The translations under genes were made by a program, and so were the position numbers. From Chryseobacterium fluminis (GTDB lineage: Bacteria > Bacteroidota > Bacteroidia > Flavobacteriales > Weeksellaceae), in the NCBI RefSeq assembly GCF_026314945.1, contig NZ_CP111121.1, positions 3,224,001 through 3,288,000 on the forward strand: a stretch of DNA of 64,000 nt. The letters are read 5' to 3'. The number at the start of each line of letters is the position of its first letter. Position 1 is the stretch's first letter. The notes under the pieces were generated by a model, which saw only the letters and a list, made by a program, of their open reading frames with translations, made no database searches and was not told where the DNA came from. Below are positions 37,763 through 44,652 of the stretch, one piece after another.

Positions 37763-38476
37763 TTAAAAACTTGTTGCGTTTGATGCTGGAGTTGTACTGG
37801 CCAGATTATTATAGGCTTCTCCGTTTTCGTTGATTACTCTTTTTCCGAATCTGTATTTAGGTCCCCAGTAAGAGTCATTTAATGAAGAAATCATTACCCC
37901 CCTTGATGTAGCAGCGTGAATGAATTTAACCTCCCCCTCTTCTGTTACACTTTCTACAATACCAACGTGAGAAATTCTTCTTCCATGAGAAAAGAAAATA
38001 AGGTCTCCTTTCTGAAGGTTTTCCTTTTCAATTTTTTCTCCTTCCTGTGACTGAGAGGCAGCTACTCTAGGTAAGCTAAGGCCTGCTGCGGCACCGAATA
38101 CAGAAAGAACGAAAGCTGAACAATCGATACCATTTCTTGTCATCCCTCCATATCTGTAAGGTGTTCCCAAGTATGTTTCAGCTTCTGTTAAGACATTGTC
38201 GATCGTTTTGTTGTGTCTGATTGCCTTGGCTATCTCAGAATTCTTAACTGCGTTTTTAGCATTTACTAAAGATGCCGCTTTTTCTGCAAGGAAAGAATCA
38301 ATTAATCTTTGCTTGTCCTGCTCCATCTTCTTCGTATCAAGAGAAGCAAGTTTGGCATCTGTTTTGTATTCTTTAGTGTAAGTTGCTGGTTTTGAAACTA
38401 CATAATTGGTAGCGCAAGACTGTAAGGAAACTGTAGAAACTAAAGCAACTAAATAAAACAAAACTCTTTTCTTCAT
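37763..38476 (-). CDS. C40 family (NlpC/P60) peptidoglycan peptidase lipoprotein
   Basis: 237 aa from the ATG at 38474-38476. Lipobox LQSC (Cys19 or so). The C-terminal NlpC/P60 domain has the catalytic Cys in GIDCSAFVLS, His in SHVGIV, and the third polar residue in FIHAATS. Cuts gamma-D-Glu-diaminopimelate bonds of peptidoglycan stems, probably at the outer membrane. The middle third is a Lys/Ala-rich helical linker. Single gene with own terminator and a TACTTTTG box at 38530-38537. Confidence 0.9.
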   Translation of the reverse strand: MKKRVLFYLVALVSTVSLQSCATNYVVSKPATYTKEYKTDAKLASLDTKKMEQDKQRLIDSFLAEKAASLVNAKNAVKNSEIAKAIRHNKTIDNVLTEAETYLGTPYRYGGMTRNGIDCSAFVLSVFGAAAGLSLPRVAASQSQEGEKIEKENLQKGDLIFFSHGRRISHVGIVESVTEEGEVKFIHAATSRGVMISSLNDSYWGPKYRFGKRVINENGEAYNNLASTTPASNATSF

Positions 38477-38529
38477 ATAAATTTGATTTAACCGTGTTAA
38501 AAAAGGAATAGTATTTTTCAAAAGCACTA

Positions 38530-38537
38530 CAAAAGTA
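38530..38537 (-). promoter_or_regulatory. -7 promoter box of the NlpC/P60 gene
   Basis: Minus strand reads TACTTTTG, 53 nt before the ATG. Confidence 0.4.
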
Positions 38538-39023
38538 TGTATTCCAACTAAAAAAGCCCTGATATGATAATTGTCAGGTTCTTATTTTAACACATTTTAA
38601 CATATTATTTAGGTATGTTAAAAAAAAATAAACCGCAGCCGCCTGTTTTAGGCAAGGATGCGGTTTTTTTTATTAAGATTCTTTAACAAAACCAATTCGA
38701 TTTCCGTTGTTAATCAGGTGTTCAGTTTTAAAACTCTAATTTTTACGTTTGTTAATAAAGCAGAATATTTTAAACTAAGTTTACCTGCATTGCAATTCTA
38801 ATTGCTCAAATCAGATGTTTTTTTATAATACGATCATCAATAGGTTTAAAAAGTTAAATAACAATTATCGATACATCATCAGAGGCATATACTTTTATAA
38901 GATGCCGAAAAAAAGGAGAATTAAAATAACGATATTTTAATTCTCCTATGGTTGGTATGATCATACAAACAGTATGCTCCAGTCTTAAATTAACTGTACA
39001 ATTAATGGGAATGTTACGGCAGA
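38538..39023. other. Long intergenic region with two hairpins
   Basis: No credible ORF. A GC-rich hairpin at 38631-38665 (outer stem AACCGCA/TGCGGTT, inner GCCT/AGGC) is flanked by A8 and T8 tracts and could terminate transcription either way. The AT-rich hairpin at 38914-38947 is the likely terminator of the kinase-regulator pair. The 240 nt between them has no gene that I can recognise; a small RNA is possible. Confidence 0.5.
38908..38947 (-). terminator. Terminator of the LOV kinase-response regulator operon
   Basis: 14-bp perfect stem AGGAGAATTAAAAT/ATTTTAATTCTCCT, then a U tract from the A run on the minus strand; 76 nt after the regulator stop. Confidence 0.75.
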
Positions 39024-39404
39024 CTAATTGACTTGTCGTATATCTGATAATACATTTTGAATTTTCACAGATACTTCATCCATATCAAATGGTTTGGCAA
39101 TAAATCCGTCGGCCCCGGCATTACTGGCGATTTCGTTGCCATCAACACTGGCGGAAAGAATAATTACAGGCAGATGCTCCAATTCTTTCGTTCCTCTGAT
39201 TGTTCTTAACAACTGGTCTCCCGACAGTACCGGCATCCAGAGATCCATAAGGAGCAGGTCCGGCAGGGTCTGACTGATCTCTTTGATTAAATTGGTACTG
39301 TTGCTTTCTGTATAAACGGTATACCCTTCGATTTCAAGGATCATTTCCAGAACTTCCAATATTCCGGGGTCGTCATCACAAATCATTATTTTTTTTCCTT
39401 CCAT
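39024..39404 (-). CDS. Single-domain response regulator (CheY-like)
   Basis: 126 aa: one receiver domain and no output domain. Acidic pocket Asp10/Asp11 (ICDDDPG), phospho-acceptor Asp54 (LLLMDLWMP), Ser84 (IILSAS) and Lys104 (FIAKPFD) are all present, so it should be phosphorylated. It starts 4 nt after the LOV kinase gene, its evident partner. The lack of an output domain suggests action by protein contact or as a relay. Confidence 0.93.
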   Translation of the reverse strand: MEGKKIMICDDDPGILEVLEMILEIEGYTVYTESNSTNLIKEISQTLPDLLLMDLWMPVLSGDQLLRTIRGTKELEHLPVIILSASVDGNEIASNAGADGFIAKPFDMDEVSVKIQNVLSDIRQVN

Positions 39405-39408
39405 TTTC

Positions 39409-40938
39409 TTATCTTTTCATAATTGGTAAAGTGAAATTGAATGTAGATCCCGAACCTATTTCACTTTCTACCCATAATGTTCCATTGTGTTTAGCGATGA
39501 TCTCATGGCATATATAAAGCCCTATTCCCATACCCGGAAATTTTTTCTGAATGTCCCGGGCGCGGAAGAACCTGTCAAAAATCTTTGCCTGATCCTGCTG
39601 GCTTATGCCCATACCATAATCCTTTACAGAGACCTTTACAAAATTTCCGACCCTGTTACAGTATACATCAATCTTGTCTTTTCCCGGTGAGTACTTAATG
39701 GCATTGGATACAAGGTTATTAATCACCTGCGAGATTTGCAGCTCATCTCCCAGAATGTCTGCTTTAGTGTTACTGATGATGTTAATTTTATATTCCGGTG
39801 TTGCCAGTGCAAGATTTTCAACGGTATCTTTTATCAGTTTGTCGATATCGAACGGTTCCTTATGGATCTCAATATTTCCGGACTGGATTTTGGATGTATC
39901 CAACAGTTCTGATATCAGATTATTCAGCCGGTCTACATAAACGGATACTTTCCCCAGCGTAGTGACAAATTTTTCAGATGAATTTTCCGGAATCATTCTT
40001 TCAAGCAACTGCACAAAGCCCTTAATCGTCGTCAAAGGTGTTTTTAATTCGTGGCTTGCGATAGAAAGAAAGTCATCCTTGCGTCTGTCAATCTCTTTTT
40101 TGTCAGTAATATCCTCGATAGCAATTAGGATGCGGTCTTTATACTGCCCCTCAAACTCTACCCGGTAAGCATTAACCAGCATGATCTTTTTTCCTATATA
40201 AGGAAAATCGTGCTCGACTTCAAAATCGATCACCGGATTGTTCGTAGGCAGAATTTTTGTTAAAAGATCCTTTAACCGGTCAATATCCCACTGGTGATTA
40301 CCCAGCTCAAAAAGGACTTTTCCAATGGTATCTTCAGAAGTGACTTTAAAAGAATTAAGAAAGTGCGTATTGGCACTGAGGACTTTATACTCTGCATCTA
40401 ATACCAGCAGGCTCTCTCTTACCGTCTGAATAATACTTGAAAGAAATGCCTCGTTATCGCGAAGTTCCTTGGTGCGCTCTTTGATCTTTCTATCTACCGA
40501 TGCTTTTTCTTCCCTCAACTCTGTTTCGTATTTCTTACGTTCTGTAATGTCATTCTGTACACCGATAAAGTGGGTTACATTTCCGTTATGATCAAGAACC
40601 GGAGAAATGATCAGTTCGTTCCAGAATAAATTTCCGTTCTTTTTGTAGTTTCTGATCTCTACTTTGCATTCAGTACCGTTCTGTATAGCATCCTTAATCT
40701 TTTGACGTTCAGGCTGAGACCTGTCCTGAGCCTGTAAGAAACGGCAATTATGACCTATAACCTCATTGTGTGAATATCCGGTCATATTCTCAAAGGATTT
40801 ATTACAGTAGATAATGGGATTGTCCGGCTGTCTGTTATCTGTGATGATGATGCCTGATCTTGCTGAATTTAGTGCCTGCAGATAAATATTGTTATTCAGA
40901 TTATCATTTATTGCATCACTGTCAATATATGTTTCCAT
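39409..40938 (-). CDS. LOV-PAS hybrid: blue-light-type sensor histidine kinase
   Basis: 509 aa, soluble, no membrane helix. Residues ~20-135 are a LOV domain with the full flavin-photochemistry set: GHNCRFLQ (adduct Cys65), Asn97 in RNYKKNG, Asn107 in FWNEL, and Gln128 in FIGVQNDIT. A helical linker, a second PAS domain (~165-280), HisKA (FLSIASHELKTPLT, His296) and HATPase (QVINNLVSNAIKY, DYGMGIS, GMGIGLYI) follow. The pieces predict light-regulated autophosphorylation passed to the adjacent receiver protein. Confidence 0.93.
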   Translation of the reverse strand: METYIDSDAINDNLNNNIYLQALNSARSGIIITDNRQPDNPIIYCNKSFENMTGYSHNEVIGHNCRFLQAQDRSQPERQKIKDAIQNGTECKVEIRNYKKNGNLFWNELIISPVLDHNGNVTHFIGVQNDITERKKYETELREEKASVDRKIKERTKELRDNEAFLSSIIQTVRESLLVLDAEYKVLSANTHFLNSFKVTSEDTIGKVLFELGNHQWDIDRLKDLLTKILPTNNPVIDFEVEHDFPYIGKKIMLVNAYRVEFEGQYKDRILIAIEDITDKKEIDRRKDDFLSIASHELKTPLTTIKGFVQLLERMIPENSSEKFVTTLGKVSVYVDRLNNLISELLDTSKIQSGNIEIHKEPFDIDKLIKDTVENLALATPEYKINIISNTKADILGDELQISQVINNLVSNAIKYSPGKDKIDVYCNRVGNFVKVSVKDYGMGISQQDQAKIFDRFFRARDIQKKFPGMGIGLYICHEIIAKHNGTLWVESEIGSGSTFNFTLPIMKR

Positions 40939-41263
40939 ATGGACTTATTACTAGATATTATATTATACGAAATATTAATATTTCACTTTTTTTCTAAATC
41001 AACTAAAATTGTGCCTTAATATTATTTAATAGTTATTAATAATAGTTTAATTTTTTACTTGTGAAGTATGGTAGGTAAGAAGTATATTTCATTCTCCATT
41101 TTTTATAGTTAACTGTCTTATTTATACTGTTTTTCTTGCAAACTAATAAATGATTTTTAACATATACAAAATATGACAGTATTTATAAAAATTGTATTGG
41201 TGAAAATATTTAAAATTTTAATAACCGAATACATATAATAGATTAATTTTATTATTCAAAAAT
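40939..41263. other. AT-rich intergenic region before the palindrome regulon
   Basis: About 325 nt of very AT-rich sequence separating the LOV kinase (leftward) from the M15 peptidase (rightward). I see no ORF, terminator or recognisable repeat apart from the palindrome that begins at 41264. Confidence 0.4.
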
Positions 41264-41298
41264 ACGTCAAGTTTTGACGTTCATGAAACATAATTTTG
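41264..41298 (+). promoter_or_regulatory. Palindrome-plus-promoter unit 1 (M15 peptidase)
   Basis: Perfect palindrome ACGTCAA-GTT-TTGACGT at 41264-41280, 10-nt gap, then -7 box TAATTTTG at 41291-41298. Its centre is 19 nt from the -7 box, as in three other copies downstream. It covers the -33 position, fitting a repressor operator or an activator site. Confidence 0.85.
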
Positions 41299-41325
41299 TT
41301 TATCAAAACATACAAACTTATAATT

Positions 41326-41826
41326 ATGGACAAAGTTAGCCTAGGAAGAATCGAAAAACTGCACCCTTATGTCAGAGAGGAAGTGAAGCAAATTATTAAA
41401 GAATGCGATGAAGCATTAGAAGGAAGAGCAAAAATCAGAATTACCCAGGGTTTAAGAAGTTTTGAGGAACAGGAAAAACTCTACGCGATCGGTAGACTGA
41501 CCACAGGAAAAAAAGTAACGAATGCCAAAGCAGGACAAAGTATTCATAACTATGGTCTTGCTGTAGATATTTGTTTAATTATTGACGGAAAAACCGCAAG
41601 CTGGGATACCGCTAAAGACTGGGATAATGACGGCGTTGCCGATTGGTACGAATGTGTAAAAATTTTTGCAAGACATGGCTGGGACTGGGGAGGAAACTGG
41701 AAAACTTTTAAAGACCTGCCGCATTTTGAAAAAAAGAATATTACTACGAAAAAAGGAGTGATTAAGACAAGCTGGAGAACTCTTTTGAAAATGACCAGGG
41801 ATAAAGAAGGATATGTTATTTTATAA
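41326..41826 (+). CDS. M15 family peptidoglycan peptidase (endolysin-like)
   Basis: 166 aa from the ATG at 41326, which lies 27 nt after the -7 box. M15 zinc ligands His74 and Asp81 (QSIHNYGLAVDI) and His133 (DLPHFEK) are present; RITQGLRSFEEQEKLYAIGR is the usual substrate-binding arm. Resembles phage-type L-alanyl-D-glutamate endopeptidases. There is no signal peptide, so it stays in the cytoplasm unless exported or released. First unit of the four-promoter regulon at 41.2-45.6 kb. Confidence 0.88.
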   Translation: MDKVSLGRIEKLHPYVREEVKQIIKECDEALEGRAKIRITQGLRSFEEQEKLYAIGRLTTGKKVTNAKAGQSIHNYGLAVDICLIIDGKTASWDTAKDWDNDGVADWYECVKIFARHGWDWGGNWKTFKDLPHFEKKNITTKKGVIKTSWRTLLKMTRDKEGYVIL

Positions 41827-42094
41827 AACTTCGGTGAATGCATGTCCGATAAAATGATTAACGGCTGATCTTTTGTACTGAAGATGTTGATAATACAGGC
41901 TTCTAAACTGTATAAAACAAAATGTATGGAAAATTCACCATCATATGATATTATAGTAGACGAAATTTTTCAGATTCTACAAATGGTTTCTGTGAAAACT
42001 AAAACCTTGGATGCTAATGGATATTATTACATACAATTAAATACTTAGAAATATTTCAAACAAATTTCCCCTTTTAGAGAATTTATTTTTTAAT
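41827..42094. other. Spacer between M15 peptidase and phospholipase unit
   Basis: Apart from the possible 40-aa frame at 41926-42048, no feature is seen. No terminator hairpin follows the M15 gene, so transcription may read on into the phospholipase unit. Confidence 0.35.
41926..42048 (+). CDS. Possible 40-aa protein downstream of the M15 peptidase
   Basis: ATG at 41926, TAG at 42046-42048; protein begins MENSPSYDIIVDEIFQIL and ends YYYIQLNT, predicted helix then strand. It is not recognised. It lies 99 nt after the M15 stop in the same direction with no terminator between, so it could be cotranscribed. Support is only an open frame and a plausible composition. Confidence 0.3.
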   Translation: MENSPSYDIIVDEIFQILQMVSVKTKTLDANGYYYIQLNT

Positions 42095-42129
42095 ACGACA
42101 AGTTCTGTCGCTTTCCGCGTCTACCTTTG
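42095..42129 (+). promoter_or_regulatory. Palindrome-plus-promoter unit 2 (patatin phospholipase)
   Basis: Imperfect palindrome ACGACAA-GTT-CTGTCGC at 42095-42111, 10-nt gap, -7 box TACCTTTG at 42122-42129. Same spacing as unit 1. Confidence 0.82.
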
Positions 42130-42166
42130 GATTGCAGAAACGCTAAAGCAATATCTATAAAAGAGC

Positions 42167-42203
42167 TAAAACCAATAGTAAAAATCATCAACTATTGGTT
42201 TTA
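42167..42203 (+). promoter_or_regulatory. Hairpin in the phospholipase mRNA leader
   Basis: Perfect 13-bp stem TAAAACCAATAGT/ACTATTGGTTTTA (42167-42179, 42191-42203) with an 11-nt loop, followed by the moderately T-rich ACTTGTCTTAGG. It lies inside the ~117-nt leader of the phospholipase gene; it could act as an attenuator or stabilise the mRNA. The U tract is weak. Confidence 0.55.
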
Positions 42204-42246
42204 CTTGTCTTAGGTTGCCAGGTTTTCTGTGAAAAAGTAAAATAAC

Positions 42247-43284
42247 ATGAAAAAAACAACCATTCTTTCTTTAGACGGGGGCGGAATACGGGGGATCATC
42301 ACCTGTATTATTCTACGCTACATAGAGGAGCAATTGCAGATTCATGATAAGCCAAGCGCCAAACTTGGTGATTATTTTGATCTGGTAGCCGGAAGCAGTA
42401 CAGGAGGTCTGATTGCGTCTATTATTCTATGCCCTGACGAACACCGAAAAGCAAAATATTCTATTCAAAAAGGATTAGAGCTATATGCTGAAAAAGGGGG
42501 AGACATATTTCAGGTCTCTTTTTGGGAAAGATTAGTAAATCCTTTTGGATTACTGAACGAAAAAATTTCTCAGGAAGCTCTTGAAAAAAATTTAAATGAC
42601 TTTTTTGGAAAGTTAGAATTAAAAGAACTGATAAAACCATGCCTGATCACCAGTTATGATATAGAGAACCGAAGAGCAAAACTTTTTAACTCCTGGAAGG
42701 CCAATGTAAGCACAGATAATTTTTATGTAAAAGATGTCTGCAGAGCTACTTCTGCTGCTCCAACCTATTTCAGCCCTGTTCAGATAAAATCGATGTACGG
42801 ACAGATTTTCAGTCTGATTGACGGCGGAATGTTTGCCAATAATCCTTCACTCTGCGCTTACGCCGAAGCCCGGAAAATATCTTTTGCAGAAGTGTTAAAA
42901 AACCATCAGAAAGCAAATCATCCGACGGTTAATGACATGATTATGATTTCTATCGGAACCGGTATCGAATCCAGGAGCTATTCATTTAAAAAAATGGAAA
43001 AATCCGGCAAACTGGGATGGGTGAATCCTATTATTGATATTTTAATGTCTGCCAATGCAGAGACTGTAGATTACCAGCTTTGTCAGATGTTTCAGACCTT
43101 GGGACTGCGGAATCAGAAAAATTACTACCGACTGAATCCTTCACTGAAAAATGCTTCTCCGGCGATGGATAACGTAAGAAGATCAAATATTGAGAATCTG
43201 ATTCAGGCCGGATTAAGTTATATAGATGATAACAGGGAAACCCTGAACCAAATTGTACAGAAACTTATTAAAAACAAAATATAA
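42247..43284 (+). CDS. Patatin-like phospholipase
   Basis: 345 aa, nearly all one patatin domain. Oxyanion loop DGGGIRG (residues 10-16), nucleophile Ser51 in GSSTGG, and catalytic Asp192 in IDGGMFANNPS form the Ser-Asp dyad. Expected reaction: release of fatty acids from membrane phospholipids. Length and layout resemble the CapV-type effectors of CBASS, but no cyclase, Cap2/Cap3 or signalling gene is near, so that role is not supported. No signal peptide. Second unit of the palindrome regulon, with a long structured leader. Confidence 0.92.
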   Translation: MKKTTILSLDGGGIRGIITCIILRYIEEQLQIHDKPSAKLGDYFDLVAGSSTGGLIASIILCPDEHRKAKYSIQKGLELYAEKGGDIFQVSFWERLVNPFGLLNEKISQEALEKNLNDFFGKLELKELIKPCLITSYDIENRRAKLFNSWKANVSTDNFYVKDVCRATSAAPTYFSPVQIKSMYGQIFSLIDGGMFANNPSLCAYAEARKISFAEVLKNHQKANHPTVNDMIMISIGTGIESRSYSFKKMEKSGKLGWVNPIIDILMSANAETVDYQLCQMFQTLGLRNQKNYYRLNPSLKNASPAMDNVRRSNIENLIQAGLSYIDDNRETLNQIVQKLIKNKI

Positions 43285-43355
43285 GCAGTTTTCCTTATAA
43301 TTATTAGATATAAGCAATTCAGCTAATATTTAAATTTAAAAATATTTCTAAAAAC

Positions 43356-43390
43356 ACGTCAAGTTTTGTCGTTCTTCGCTTCTATCTTTG
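43356..43390 (+). promoter_or_regulatory. Palindrome-plus-promoter unit 3 (small acidic protein)
   Basis: Palindrome ACGTCAA-GTT-TTGTCGT at 43356-43372, 10-nt gap, -7 box TATCTTTG at 43383-43390. Confidence 0.85.
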
Positions 43391-43460
43391 AAATATAAAC
43401 AAAGGCACAAAATACATCATTAAAAACTTTTAAACCTTATGGAATTCAACATTTATAAAT

Positions 43461-43495
43461 GCTGGACAGCCTGAAATATGTTCAAATTATAAAAC
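43461..43495 (+). repeat. Leader repeat, copy A
   Basis: 35 nt starting GCTGGACAGCC, 27 of 35 positions identical to copy B at 43773-43807. Ends 7 nt before the start codon of the 56-aa gene. Confidence 0.55.
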
Positions 43496-43502
43496 GCCAA
43501 AC

Positions 43503-43673
43503 ATGGAAACACCAAATTGCCAACCTGATATACTTTTCGATGAAGAGCTTTACACCATTGAATGGAGCGATATCGAAAATGCAGAGATAGACTATGAAAA
43601 CTATCTCAACGATATTGAAAATTTCTTCCGACAGGATTTTGAGAGTGACATTCTCGAAGAAGATATTTATTAA
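43503..43673 (+). CDS. 56-aa highly acidic protein
   Basis: ATG at 43503, TAA at 43671-43673. The protein starts METPNCQPDILFDEELYTIEW and ends ESDILEEDIY. Roughly a third of its residues are Asp or Glu with very few basic ones, so it is strongly negative. Not recognised. Small acidic proteins beside toxic enzymes often act as inhibitors or DNA mimics, but nothing here proves that. It is first in unit 3, ahead of the BspA-like gene, with no terminator between. Too short for ordinary gene callers. Confidence 0.6.
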   Translation: METPNCQPDILFDEELYTIEWSDIENAEIDYENYLNDIENFFRQDFESDILEEDIY

Positions 43674-43697
43674 ACAATTTAAACACATCGGTTCTGT

Positions 43698-43782
43698 GCT
43701 GTTCAGCCTATTCCTCAAAAACCAATAATCATTTTTATGTCTCACCACCTTTGAACTCACCATTCACAAGATGCTGAACAGC
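43698..43782. repeat. Short inverted repeat between the acidic and BspA-like genes
   Basis: GCTGTTCAGC (43698-43707) and GCTGAACAGC (43773-43782) are exact reverse complements. Each arm is flanked by AAACACA-like sequence on one side, so the element extends beyond 10 nt imperfectly. Confidence 0.5.
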
Positions 43783-43807
43783 CGGAACTGTGTTTAGATT
43801 ACAATAC
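43773..43807 (+). repeat. Leader repeat, copy B
   Basis: 35 nt starting GCTGAACAGCC, 27 of 35 identical to copy A; ends 37 nt before the next start codon. Confidence 0.55.
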
Positions 43808-43844
43808 ATCATACCATTTTATTAAATACCAACACAAAAATATT

Positions 43845-44489
43845 ATGACAACAAGAGAAAAACTAAAAAAATATTTTGAGGCCGGAGATAAGCCTACCCA
43901 ACAGGAATTTTACGAATGGCTGGATTCTTACTGGCATAAGGAAGACGCGATTCCTCAGGACTCGCTTAACATTTTATACACGCATGTAAATCCCGAAAAT
44001 TATTGGCAGGATTCAACCCTATTAACTACACCGGTTTTATGCCTTACCGTTCCTGAACAGATCAAGTCAATAGCAATTGGATCTTTTGCTTATGATACCA
44101 AAACAGAACAGATTGTGGAAGTTGTTTTTAACGACGGGTTGGAAATAATAGGAATGTTTTCATTTTACGGACAGAATATCAGGCATATTAAAACGCCCCC
44201 CAATCTAAAATCTGTTGAACCCGGTGTTTTTCAGAATCAGGAATATTATGGAGGTGCTTATGCAAGACTGGAAAAAATAACACTCAACGAAGGATTGATC
44301 AATATTGCAAGTGATGCATTCAATATTCCCAAAGCCACATTTATAAGGGATTTGTACATTCCTTCATCGGTTACCACCGTAAGTTCTAATGGTCTTGCCA
44401 TTGCTTCGTTGGAGACGGTTTCTGCACCTGCGGGTTTAAATCTGAGTACTTCAGGTATTCCCGCTAATGCTGTGATTACTTATCGATAA
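43845..44489 (+). CDS. BspA-like leucine-rich repeat protein with phage-tail-type N-terminus
   Basis: 214 aa. The first ~40 residues (MTTREKLKKYFEAGDKPTQQ then FYEWLDSYWHKEDAIP) resemble the N-terminal segment of many Bacteroidota phage or injection-system fibre proteins; this is by-eye recognition. Residues ~60-214 hold LRR_5/BspA-type repeats (IAIGSFAYDTKT, SVEPGVFQNQEYY, INIASDAFNIPKA, LYIPSSVTTVSSNGL), usually binding modules. No signal peptide. Second gene of unit 3; a target-recognition partner for the hydrolases is a guess. Confidence 0.7.
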   Translation: MTTREKLKKYFEAGDKPTQQEFYEWLDSYWHKEDAIPQDSLNILYTHVNPENYWQDSTLLTTPVLCLTVPEQIKSIAIGSFAYDTKTEQIVEVVFNDGLEIIGMFSFYGQNIRHIKTPPNLKSVEPGVFQNQEYYGGAYARLEKITLNEGLINIASDAFNIPKATFIRDLYIPSSVTTVSSNGLAIASLETVSAPAGLNLSTSGIPANAVITYR

Positions 44490-44543
44490 TTGTAGATATA
44501 AATTGAGAATATGGATTAGATTTCTTTTAAAAAAAAATAAAAC

Positions 44544-44578
44544 ACGACATATTTTGTCGCATTAAGAGCATATCTTTG
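44544..44578 (+). promoter_or_regulatory. Palindrome-plus-promoter unit 4 (WYL regulator)
   Basis: Palindrome ACGACAT-ATT-TTGTCGC at 44544-44560, 10-nt gap, -7 box TATCTTTG at 44571-44578. Its place before the regulator gene predicts autoregulation. Confidence 0.85.
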
Positions 44579-44652
44579 TGGTACCAAACTTTTAACTGTG
44601 AAACAGGCTCAGTATTTTATCAGAAAATGCCGGCCAAAAAAAATTATTTCGA

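Noticed and set aside
42247..43284. CBASS anti-phage system based on the CapV-like patatin and nearby WYL regulator
   Set aside because: No nucleotidyltransferase, Cap2/Cap3 or other CBASS gene is present within the window.
43440..43475. 11-codon leader peptide frame (MEFNIYKCWTA)
   Set aside because: Too short to support; no run of regulatory codons and no attenuator hairpin after it.
43698..43782. Inverted repeat as ends of an insertion sequence or mini-transposon
   Set aside because: Only 10 nt perfect, 65 nt between arms, no transposase and no target duplication seen.
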